Below are positions 33,600 to 42,395 of a DNA stretch of 64,000 nt, piece by piece (the stretch's first letter is position 1; each line of letters starts with the position of its first letter). Below the pieces are notes generated by a model, which saw only the letters and a list, made by a program, of their open reading frames with translations, made no database searches and had not been told where the DNA came from. A program made the position numbers and the translations under genes. Location of the stretch: NCBI GenBank assembly GCA_030386875.1, contig CM059559.1, forward strand, positions 70,012,392 to 70,076,391. The letters are read 5' to 3'. This stretch comes from Morinoia aosen (Eukaryota; Arthropoda; Malacostraca; Amphipoda; Talitridae).

Positions 33600-34760
33600 A
33601 AACGGTAGAAACGGCAAACGCCCGAACGGCAGCCGCCAGACACACGGTAGCCGCCAAACACGCGGAAGCCGCCAAACACGCGGAAGCCGCCAAACACGCA
33701 GAGTCAGCCAGACACGCGGAAGCCGCCAGACACGCAAAAGCCGCCACACACGCAAAAGCCGCCAGACACGCGGAAGCCGCCAGACACGCGGAAGCCGCCA
33801 AACACGCGGAAGCCGCCAAACACGCGGAAGCCGCCAAACACGCAGAGTCAGCCAGACACGCGGAAGCCGCCAGACACGCAAAAGCCGCCAGACACGCAAA
33901 AGCCGCCAGACACGCGGAAGCCGCCAGACACGCGGAAGCCGCCAGACACGCGGAAGCCGCCAGACACGCGGAAGCCGCCAGACACGCAAAAGCCGCCAGA
34001 CACGCGGAAGCCGCCAGACACGCAAAAGCCGCCAGACACGCGGAAGCCGCCAGACACGCGGAAGCCGCCTAACACGCAAAAGCCGCCAAACACACAATAG
34101 CCGCCAAACACACGGTAGCCGCCAAACACACAATAGCCGCCAAACACGCGGTAGCGGCCAGACACGCGGAAACCGCCAGACACGCGAAAACCGCCAAACA
34201 CGCGGAAGCCGCCAAACACGCGGAAGCCGCCAAACACGCGGAAGCCGCCAGACACGCGGAAGCCGCCAAACACGCGGAAGCCGCCAAACACGCAAAAGCC
34301 GCCAGACACGCGGTAGCCGCCAAACACGCGGTAGCCGCTAAACACGTAAAAGCCGCCAGACACGCGGAATCCGCCAAACACGCGAAAGCCGCCGAACACG
34401 CGAAAGCCGCCAAACACGCGAAAGCCGCCAAACACGTGAAAGCCGCCAAACACGCGAAAGCCGCCAAACACACGGTAGCCGCCAAACCCACGGTTACCGC
34501 CAAACACACGGTTGCCGCCAAACACACGGTAGCCGCCAGACACGCGGAATCCGCCAAACACTCGGTAGCCGCCAAACACACGGTAGCCGCCAAACACACG
34601 GTAGCCGCCAAACACACGGTAGCTGCCAAACACACGGTAGCCGCCAAACACACGGTAACCGCCACAAAGACGGTAGCCCCCACACACAATTAACGCGGAC
34701 ACGCCACACACAATAGCCGCCACAAACGGTAAACGAGGACAAGCCACACACGATAGCCGC
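33600..34760. repeat. 18-bp minisatellite (GCCGCCAGACACGCGGAA type)
   Basis: Roughly sixty copies of an 18-bp unit with recurring variants: AAACAC for AGACAC, and GCAAAA, ACGGTA or GCGAAA endings. Variants cluster, with the ACGGTA type mostly at the right end, so the array grew in blocks. The length is a multiple of three, which leaves several frames open on both strands for up to about 300 codons. These are not genes. The array lies about 250 bp beyond the stop codon of the Rep-helicase gene. More degenerate copies continue to about 34,900. Confidence 0.95.
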
Positions 34761-35007
34761 TACAAACGAAAAGCGCGAACACGCCACACACAATAGCCAC
34801 CTCACAGGTTAAACGCGACACACACGCCAGCGCGACACACCCAGTAGCCGCAACACAAGATAGGCGCGACTCATCGTAAGCTCAACACGGCACAATAGGT
34901 ACAGTTCTCAAAAAGTATTCCACACAAAACAAACGTCTCCCGACGTGCACAACAAAGGCCATACTCAAGCCACCACACCTAGGAAAAAAGCCGTCAATCG
35001 GATCGAG

Positions 35008-35366
35008 TTACACATCATCGGCCACATTGGCGGTGCCAGGTGCATTAGCAACAACGGCTGGGGCTCGGCTCACGAGCTCACAACAATGCTTGAGCACCAC
35101 CTCGGTATAATCTCGACTAGCAATAAACCGCTCATGCTCCCTCGCCATATCAGCGAGTCTAGTGCGAGTCGTCCCTCTAACGCCCCCAGCGAGAGCCACC
35201 CAATCTTCGAAATAGCGTCTCCGCTCTATCGAGTTCAGGTGATCGTCACCAGTGCCAGCAAACCCTGTGGCAAATGCAAGACACACCCATGGCATTCCCG
35301 CTCTAAGCTCAGGATCACCTATGCTGCTGTTGATGTTGTACAACTCTTGACGGATGGCCTGCATTG
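35008..35366 (-). CDS. C-terminal GIY-YIG-like nuclease segment
   Basis: The end of the helicase frame contains GGFVYLFVSS and FRAGQ, which look like the GIY and YIG (here RAG) strands. The natural continuation is in another frame: MQAIRQELYNINSSIGDPEL, with the conserved helix Arg, then about 45 residues later SIERRRYFEDW with a candidate catalytic Glu. The segment ends at a stop at 35,008. GIY-YIG domains are single-strand-nicking or double-strand-cutting nucleases. The Tyr of YIG appears replaced and the junction is broken by a frameshift, so activity is doubtful. As a fusion to Rep-helicase this is unusual. Confidence 0.55.
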
Positions 35367-38300
35367 TCCAGCCCGAAACTTGCTGGGAAAAGTAGAGCTC
35401 ACAAACAAATACACGAAACCACCGTCAAGGGAGGGAACTTCGCATGCCAGTGGATTCATAAATGGCACATCAGCTGAGATAACCCTGGGTGACTCGTGTA
35501 GCACATCCAATTGTGACAAAATGTGCTCGACGTGTTCAGCACAGACGTCGGTTCCCCTCAACAGCCCCCTCATCGCTACCACAGTGTCCTCTACGGAACC
35601 AACAAAGGTTATATGGCCCAGTTCTTCCACACGCGATAGGAGAGTGAGGAGTTGCTCTCGCTGCCACAACGCATACTTTCGGTTCACTGAACTCACTTGG
35701 GTAGCAAGGCACGACAAGGTGTCCCCTAGGACCTTGTGTATCGTACAACACACATAATGTCGCAGCGGCCATTGCTCCCTCCTTGCTTTAGTCATGCCAC
35801 CTCCAACAACAACTGTGTTGGATACGTGACGACTCAATGATACCCGTTCCCAATTTTCTGGAATGCGCGCCACGTCCATCAATCGTTGCCCTGGGGGCAG
35901 TAGCCGACCTCTCACTCGCTGTTGGGAAAGCGGTACGCTGCTGTCCGGCAGACCTGTCACAACGACCAACTGTCCTTGGGAAAACCTCGGCATTTCTCGC
36001 CGGACGTGAACATTGTTGTACGTTACCCGCATGACGGCTCCAACAAACAACACCAACTCGCGAGCTTCGGCTAATTGATGGTCCAACTGACGCGACACGC
36101 ATCCTTCAGCGACAGCCCAATTGCTTCCCGAGCTTTCAACGGTGTCAACTGACACGTGCGTTTCATGCAGCAAGCCTGGGGTGTTCATCTTCGCGGTCAA
36201 ATAGCGTTCTATTGCTTCACGTTCGGCTACGCGCTTGCTAACTACGCGGAGGATGCCGTCAGGTACTTGCTCCCAAGTCGGTACAAACTGCTGCTCAGCT
36301 ATGACCCCTAGCACTTCCTCCACCTCGTCAACGCTCAGGACGGACTGTCTCATGAGAGCAAGAACTCGCTGCAAGCGAGCGTCACGTCGACTGCGGACGT
36401 AATGGTGGAGGTCAAGTACACAAAAAACTGTCATAAGCTGAGCAGACAGCCAGATACCAGCACCCTCAACGGGAGGCAATTGGCGCGGGTCACCAGACGC
36501 AATCATGAGAACACCGCCAAATGGGACGGGATTGCCGCGCACGCGTCTCAGTACCACATCCAGAACAACTAAGAGGTTTACAGACAATATGCCGATCTCC
36601 TCAAAAATGAGCACATCCAAGCGCTTGAGGAGAGCAAGTCGCACAGTCTTTCGACACAAGTTCAGCAAACATTTCTTGGTGGTGATATTGGGCGTCTCAA
36701 GAACACACTTCGCTACTTGGATGCCGAAAAGCAAATGGATGTGCTCGCCTCCCAACATACGAGCTCTTTCAGATGTGACAGCTATCACGTATGTCTTCAA
36801 GCCTTTCGCCATTGCGTAAGCGCACCCGGTCATCAGGATATGCGTCTTGCCAGCACCAGGAGGACCCAACAGCAGCGGGAAGCGGACAAAGGCATCTCTT
36901 GGATAAACGAAAGCATCTATTGCAGCCTTTACGTGATCTAGTGCGCTTTCCTGCTCTGCGAATGATTCGTCGCTTTGGTTTTCAACGCGCGCCAGCCTCG
37001 GATTGTACGCCACCGGCCTTCCATCTCGCAGCGCTTCATCATCAGGCAATTGCGGCAAATCCATAGCTGAGAGCGCGTCGACCACATTGTTGCGCATCAA
37101 CCTCTCCACGCCTGCCAACTTCTCCTCAGCACGCTCCTTTATGGCACGGTAGGTCCCGAGCGGCATCGACTCGTACGGCACGACTCGACGAGCCATCAAC
37201 TCTTTGCACTTCTCCAGGCACACTGCAACCAAGCGCTTAAAAGTGCGCGCACCAATCGAATAGTAAAGAAGTTGTTCGTGCACGAACTTACGGACGAGAG
37301 ACACAGCATCTGCCTCGGTTGGATTGTTGGCGTCAGGGATCAGTCCTACAAGCTCCAGCGAGTGCAAAAGACTGGGACACGAGTACACTTCCAGCTCCGT
37401 GTCAAATGTTCCCATGGACAAAAGGACGTGAACGATCCAGCGCTCAAAGCGCTCAGGACTTACGGGGGAGAACACAACGATGCATTCCTTCTCGTGCTCC
37501 AGTGAGACAAAGCGTCGAAGAAAAGCAGAAGGCACCGCAGCACCCACTTCGCGTTCCAAATCGCGAAGGAGTCCAGCCATCTCAAGTGCTGACGGCGCCC
37601 ATTCCTCACCAAGACCTTCAAAATACTCCCTCACCTCCGACAAGTACCGCACTCTCACACGCACCAGCTTGCACCGGCCATCGATCCAAGGGCTCTCAGC
37701 CAGAACTGGCGAAACATGAAACTGCTTGCAAAATTCAAACACAAACCACTTGAAATAGGTCTCTAGTTTCTGAATTGCACGCAACTCGGGAGGTCGCACA
37801 CTGAATGACGTCGTGCGGTCGACGTGATAAAACGAGTTCAAACTGTCTCGCATCATCACCTGTTGATTGTGGTTCCACATACGCCAAGCAGGGAACCCGT
37901 AACGACTTCTAACGCACTGCAGCGACCCATCCTCGTGCACGAACTTTCGCAAAGCAACCCTTCCCTGCTTGTAAACCGCGCGCCGGAACTCAGGTGGCTC
38001 TGTGGAGACCTCCACGAACTCCATGTTAGTCAAAATGTAGGGCAATTCTAGCGAGAACCAAACCATTTCACACAGTGAAATTTCTCGCGCAATCGGTTCA
38101 AGGTCACCGGCACGTACTTTTCGCTCGGCTATTGCAGCCCCAGGGATTTTGGCATTGTACAGCGGCCTCGTTTCGACCTGCACCACACCAGGAGCACTGT
38201 CCTTCGAAGTGATTATGACGTCACGCTTTTCATCAACTCCACTAATGTACTTGCACATGAACGAATTGGTCATTCGTCGGTCGAAAACTTGTACATTGAT

Positions 38301-41300
38301 TACGGACCGACAAATGACCCACAACGCAGGCACCACAGGAACGCTCGAAACGCCTAACATAGCTGGGTACCGCCATCGACCAGCTATGAGCTCTTCCGCT
38401 AGGCGCAGGATGTTGTCATCGTCTCTGTACGCCAAACCGATCTCTTCGAACATCAAACAATCCTCGTCATCGTACAACATGTAGTTAGGCGCAGGATCAA
38501 AAGAAGGCTCGTGAGCAACAGGATGCCGAGGAACGCGGCACACAAAAGTGCCGTCCCGAGTCCGCTTCCGACAACGAAACTTAGCATTGAAACAGTCGTG
38601 TTGCGTCAGCATCTCGCAAAGGTCACCAAGCTCCCATAACTCCTCCATGTCTTCAACTAACCCTTTCCTCAACAAGGTGTCATAATCGGTGCCATATTGC
38701 TCAGAAAACATAAGGGGGCAGATGTTACAAATTCGGTCCAATTTTGTAGGCAAATCAGCCCCGGGCTGGAGGGAAATACCAGCGTGCACATGCGGCCTGT
38801 TGCCCAGAGCACCCTTGTCTTGGAACTCGAAACGAGCCCAGTAAGAGCGAACGTCGCCTAGAGGCTTCTCGGGGCTATGCAGAATGACATCAAAAAACTT
38901 CTCGACCCACCGTGCCCAGACACGAGACATTAGCACAACCATGTTCTGCAACAAGTTTTCGAATTCCTCACTGTCCTCGGGATGGATTGCTTCCGCAGCC
39001 GCACGGATCACTCGAACGCCTACTGTGTCTTTCTCATTAAGCGTCAGGGTTACGAAATAATCCCATGGAGCTTTGCGGACCAACGCTGCCAATCTTTTCA
39101 ACTCTCGACGTGAATCGATGTGGTCATTCATGCTATCAGACCTCCTGTTCTCCACATGCACACCAGGACGAGACACATGCTCGAGCCCCTTCTTCACAGC
39201 CACAGAACATGTGTTCTGGCGCATGCAACGGTTCAAACTCGTGTCGAAAGTGAAGCCAAGATAGCAATGATCGCGGGACGTTAAACTCAAGCTATCACGC
39301 AGTCGAATCCGCAAATGGTCATCGAGGCTGGCTACTTCTCCAATTACACTCTTCTTAACAGGCTCAAAATACATGGCCGCAGGTATTGCCCCCACTACGG
39401 AACCCTTGATTGATATGAAGAAAATGGTGGGAAATAAATCGCCTTCTGGATATATTAAAGGCAAATGACGATCGGGCACAGTCGAGTACAAAAACTGCAT
39501 TATACGCTGATGACAAACAGGAGGTTTCCGATCAAAGGACACGCGCTCAAAGCTACGGAGGAAATCTTTCATCAAGTAATGTGATGAAACGCTGCCCGTG
39601 CTGACATCATACGTAGGTGGCAAACGGCGGGCTGCTGTAGGGACAAAAGGATCAAAATCTTCGATATTCACCAGCATGTCATCGTGCTCCACCAGTGCAT
39701 CTTCAGCACCGTCTACTGCCTCTGCATCCTCAAGGAAGTCGTCGAATGCGTCAATCGCACCGACAACTTCTTCCACCTGTTCAGCTCGCTCTGCGACAGC
39801 AGCACCTGTCACAGAACTAGGGACTCGTCTCTCCGCAAGAGGCCGTTGCTCCACAAAAGTAATCGTTGGCAACTGTAGAAGCTCTCTGCCATGTGCCAGG
39901 CAAACGCCAACATTGCAGACTGCACAGCTTCCATAGCAGTTGCAACAACGCCACCGTATGGGCTTCAAACAATCACCGTGACAACAGCGAAAATAACTCC
40001 CTTTGTACTCCTTCAACAGGTAACAATGCCGGTGCACCGAACACCGCATGCGTGTCTGGCCCCCTGCCAAGTTGATGAACTCGTCTTTGTTCAAACAGAC
40101 ATTGGCATTCGGAGTCACGTACACGAGCACATGCCACGGCCCAAGTCCAGGAACATTCTGTACCGACTCTCGCCTTGCTCTTCGTGTAAGCCATGCGTTT
40201 CGTTCACGCCATCGAAAGGTGAAATTTACGCAGTACCGATTCTCCTCTAAGACTACTTCTCCAGCCAACATTAGAAAATGACTGCCATTAGACGTCTCTG
40301 TCAAAATGTCCCTTCTGAGAGGATCTTCATGCGCATCCACCAAGACAATAGGAGCGTCAGTGTTCCTCACAGCCACGTCGAGCTGAGCACGAGAGTGGAT
40401 TGCAACCACAGAAACGTTGCAACAATGCCGCAAAGCCTGAACTGCGACAATACTACAATTCAATTGCACAGGAACTGGATTCTCCACCTGGAGTTCATTG
40501 AGCAGTCGCTCTTCACACTGCAGCACTCTGCGAGACAAGTGCGTCTTCTTCGAACCAGTTACTATCGATTTGATGCAAGCGTTCAAGTTGCGGTGCAGCA
40601 CACAGTTTATTTGGCTCCACATTCGCTCTAAAAAGCTTCGATGCAATGGCTGACAATGGATGAGGCTAACTAACACAAAATGCACTACGCATCCTGATGC
40701 CGCATTATCTCTTTGACGATATTCAGGGACTTGAATGGATTCCGCTTTACTCTCATCACCAGGATGAACTATCTGAACACAATCAAGATGAAGTCGACGT
40801 TCTACAGCACGTACACGATGATCTTCCCCCTGTTCACCTTGCATTCGGCGAATAAAGGTTTTGAACTGGTGTGTAACTTGACCAATGTCTAAAAAAGTTC
40901 CAGTGTCAATGGCAGCCCAAACACTCTCGCGTAAATTTTGGTAATCTTCCCGAGTACCTTCAATCATATCCCAAGCCCAGTAATCGTCCATTGTTATGTC
41001 CTCGATAAAACTCGCCAATATCTCTGGCCGATTTCGTAGGGTGACACCATAAGCATCGTTCAACTTTGGATTTCGGCACTGCATATCCACGACAGGCCGA
41101 GGCGACAACTTGAAAGTGGCTAATCCAAAATTGCCCTGTTGCTTTAAGACAGCATACGAGGTATTCTTCATATGAGTGTGACCGTGTTTCATAAGATTGG
41201 GAGTCAACACGACCGGCGCCAATACGTCAGGTACTTGCGGAGACAGATTCTCAAAAACAGGATGTCGAGGCACGTGCAAAAACCTACAACGACCATCTCC

Positions 41301-41765
41301 ATGAATGGCAGGGCCACACATAACGATGCACAGACCCTTCTGCCGGTCAACATGGACGGACGGCGACACTAACCATTTCTCAAATTCCCGAAACTGGTAC
41401 GGCCACTCAGGACGTGCTCCCGCAAAGTACGATTTGTCTGCTCCAAAAGAGACAAAATTCGAACACAATAAAGCCAAGTAATGGCTGGCCGGTAACAACT
41501 TCATCTTCTCTCCCATCTTGTCATCAAGGAATAACGTGCAACCCATCATGCAAACAATCGAGGGCACAGGCGCCTCTTCACGTGCGAGGAAAGTTTTGTG
41601 CAACAGATACTCGCTAAACGTCTCCAAAAGACGGCGCCTATCTCCAGTAATGTCCACGAAAAGCGGATCTGTGTGCCAAAATCTTCGAATGCGGGGCGAT
41701 AACTCAACAAGAGCGTACATTTCTCTGATTGGTATCGGTAAAAATTGTACACATCCCCACTTCAA
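35319..41765 (-). CDS. Rep (HUH) and Pif1-like helicase segment
   Basis: This is an open segment of 2,148 codons. Using 41,765 as codon 1: a Cys/His cluster near 572-625 (many CXXC pairs); a Rep-like region with DYFVTLTLNE near 900; a His-hydrophobic-His site in RPHVHAGISL near 992; a Cys/His stretch ending CRVPRHPV near 1,070; and candidate active tyrosines in YGTDY near 1,025 or NYMLY near 1,092. The helicase part has Walker A LLGPPGAGKT near 1,635, the Walker B-like VLIFEEIG near 1,717, GDPRQLPPV near 1,758, and late motifs including YVCCTIHKVLGD. This order, Rep then superfamily 1B (Pif1-like) helicase, is that of Helitron transposases, which nick and unwind donor DNA during rolling-circle transposition in the nucleus. 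The Rep tyrosines are not certain. Confidence 0.75.
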   Translation of the reverse strand: MKWGCVQFLPIPIREMYALVELSPRIRRFWHTDPLFVDITGDRRRLLETFSEYLLHKTFLAREEAPVPSIVCMMGCTLFLDDKMGEKMKLLPASHYLALLCSNFVSFGADKSYFAGARPEWPYQFREFEKWLVSPSVHVDRQKGLCIVMCGPAIHGDGRCRFLHVPRHPVFENLSPQVPDVLAPVVLTPNLMKHGHTHMKNTSYAVLKQQGNFGLATFKLSPRPVVDMQCRNPKLNDAYGVTLRNRPEILASFIEDITMDDYWAWDMIEGTREDYQNLRESVWAAIDTGTFLDIGQVTHQFKTFIRRMQGEQGEDHRVRAVERRLHLDCVQIVHPGDESKAESIQVPEYRQRDNAASGCVVHFVLVSLIHCQPLHRSFLERMWSQINCVLHRNLNACIKSIVTGSKKTHLSRRVLQCEERLLNELQVENPVPVQLNCSIVAVQALRHCCNVSVVAIHSRAQLDVAVRNTDAPIVLVDAHEDPLRRDILTETSNGSHFLMLAGEVVLEENRYCVNFTFRWRERNAWLTRRARRESVQNVPGLGPWHVLVYVTPNANVCLNKDEFINLAGGQTRMRCSVHRHCYLLKEYKGSYFRCCHGDCLKPIRWRCCNCYGSCAVCNVGVCLAHGRELLQLPTITFVEQRPLAERRVPSSVTGAAVAERAEQVEEVVGAIDAFDDFLEDAEAVDGAEDALVEHDDMLVNIEDFDPFVPTAARRLPPTYDVSTGSVSSHYLMKDFLRSFERVSFDRKPPVCHQRIMQFLYSTVPDRHLPLIYPEGDLFPTIFFISIKGSVVGAIPAAMYFEPVKKSVIGEVASLDDHLRIRLRDSLSLTSRDHCYLGFTFDTSLNRCMRQNTCSVAVKKGLEHVSRPGVHVENRRSDSMNDHIDSRRELKRLAALVRKAPWDYFVTLTLNEKDTVGVRVIRAAAEAIHPEDSEEFENLLQNMVVLMSRVWARWVEKFFDVILHSPEKPLGDVRSYWARFEFQDKGALGNRPHVHAGISLQPGADLPTKLDRICNICPLMFSEQYGTDYDTLLRKGLVEDMEELWELGDLCEMLTQHDCFNAKFRCRKRTRDGTFVCRVPRHPVAHEPSFDPAPNYMLYDDEDCLMFEEIGLAYRDDDNILRLAEELIAGRWRYPAMLGVSSVPVVPALWVICRSVINVQVFDRRMTNSFMCKYISGVDEKRDVIITSKDSAPGVVQVETRPLYNAKIPGAAIAERKVRAGDLEPIAREISLCEMVWFSLELPYILTNMEFVEVSTEPPEFRRAVYKQGRVALRKFVHEDGSLQCVRSRYGFPAWRMWNHNQQVMMRDSLNSFYHVDRTTSFSVRPPELRAIQKLETYFKWFVFEFCKQFHVSPVLAESPWIDGRCKLVRVRVRYLSEVREYFEGLGEEWAPSALEMAGLLRDLEREVGAAVPSAFLRRFVSLEHEKECIVVFSPVSPERFERWIVHVLLSMGTFDTELEVYSCPSLLHSLELVGLIPDANNPTEADAVSLVRKFVHEQLLYYSIGARTFKRLVAVCLEKCKELMARRVVPYESMPLGTYRAIKERAEEKLAGVERLMRNNVVDALSAMDLPQLPDDEALRDGRPVAYNPRLARVENQSDESFAEQESALDHVKAAIDAFVYPRDAFVRFPLLLGPPGAGKTHILMTGCAYAMAKGLKTYVIAVTSERARMLGGEHIHLLFGIQVAKCVLETPNITTKKCLLNLCRKTVRLALLKRLDVLIFEEIGILSVNLLVVLDVVLRRVRGNPVPFGGVLMIASGDPRQLPPVEGAGIWLSAQLMTVFCVLDLHHYVRSRRDARLQRVLALMRQSVLSVDEVEEVLGVIAEQQFVPTWEQVPDGILRVVSKRVAEREAIERYLTAKMNTPGLLHETHVSVDTVESSGSNWAVAEGCVSRQLDHQLAEARELVLFVGAVMRVTYNNVHVRREMPRFSQGQLVVVTGLPDSSVPLSQQRVRGRLLPPGQRLMDVARIPENWERVSLSRHVSNTVVVGGGMTKARREQWPLRHYVCCTIHKVLGDTLSCLATQVSSVNRKYALWQREQLLTLLSRVEELGHITFVGSVEDTVVAMRGLLRGTDVCAEHVEHILSQLDVLHESPRVISADVPFMNPLACEVPSLDGGFVYLFVSSTFPSKFRAGQCRPSVKSCTTSTAA

Positions 41766-42030
41766 TAACGAAACGGCGAGAGGTAAGGAACGAATATATT
41801 ACGGCCGGCCATGCGTGAGACCACTTAGGACGCCTATTCCCACTAACATACGAGTGGCAATGCCAACACACTCCGTCGCCCTCACGCAGATCTGTAGTGT
41901 CACCGTAATGTCTTCGAACAAAATTCACAGGCACAGGCCGCAGAACAATATGATAATCATCCACAGAAATTCGGTGACAACAGGCGCACCTCTCGATATC
42001 GTCTTCCATAGGTTCTTCTGAAATCACAGA
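41704..42030 (-). CDS. Cys-rich linker segment of the Rep-helicase gene
   Basis: This open segment continues the frame of the zinc-knuckle region once the retroposon is disregarded: both sides share the duplicated codons TCT GTG ATT TCA. It encodes two CXXC pairs (CACC and CWHC) about 38 residues apart, which could form a zinc finger, with an ATG at 42,012 as a possible new start. After FLTSRRFVI (about 41,770) the frame shifts by one base, and the good coding sequence continues in the frame of the large downstream segment. Confidence 0.6.
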   Translation of the reverse strand, partial: SVISEEPMEDDIERCACCHRISVDDYHIVLRPVPVNFVRRHYGDTTDLREGDGVCWHCHSYVSGNRRPKWSHAWPAVIYSFLTSRRFVIEVGMCTIFTDTNQRNVRSC

Positions 42031-42031
42031 T
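42017..42031 (+). repeat. 15-bp target duplication (left copy)
   Basis: TCTGAAATCACAGAT; the second copy is at 42,396-42,410. Both copies lie in the same reading frame of the split gene. Confidence 0.9.
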
Positions 42032-42395
42032 TAGATTATTAGATTATAAGATAGTTTAAGCCTTCCTAACCGCTGCAAAAATAGAGCGTATCGAAGAGAG
42101 GAAGGAGGAAGGCACCATTCGGTATGGAGATAAGAAAATGAGGAATCTATGCAGAAAGGGCATTGAAACAGTAAGATGGGAAAGAAGTTCATGAAATAAG
42201 ATAAAAGTTGAAGAAGAGAGTCAGAGGTGCTGAAAAACAGGACAGTAGTGAACCGAAAAAAGGTGGTCCTTAACATAACAAAAACATTTTATTTCAACAA
42301 AAAGAAGGCCTACCTAACTCTCAGCTCGGGCCCTCACATTTTTCCCCTGGGAGCGCTAATTCCCATAGATACAATAGTTGTATCCCCCTGAGGGG
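42032..42395 (-). mobile_element. SINE-like retroposon (364 bp) inserted in the Rep-helicase gene
   Basis: The insert is bounded on both sides by TCTGAAATCACAGAT, a perfect 15-bp target duplication. Its sense strand (minus) starts with a small palindrome CCCCTCAGGGG, then GATACAACTATTGTATC, and ends in an AT-rich tail with repeated ATCTAATC words, the layout of a LINE-mobilised SINE. No Pol III A/B boxes were clear. Similar copies occur at 26,345, 28,128, 29,565, 46,304, 46,733, 52,255 and 62,687. The insertion ends the zinc-knuckle frame with about twelve foreign codons. Confidence 0.85.

Noticed and set aside
33501..34747. Several long frames (up to 299 codons) across the 18-bp array
   Set aside because: Same reason: a stop-free repeat unit divisible by three. 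The encoded sequence is only the repeat.
34945..35757. 270-codon + strand frame
   Set aside because: Antisense to the end of the helicase and the GIY-YIG-like segment, without a recognised domain.
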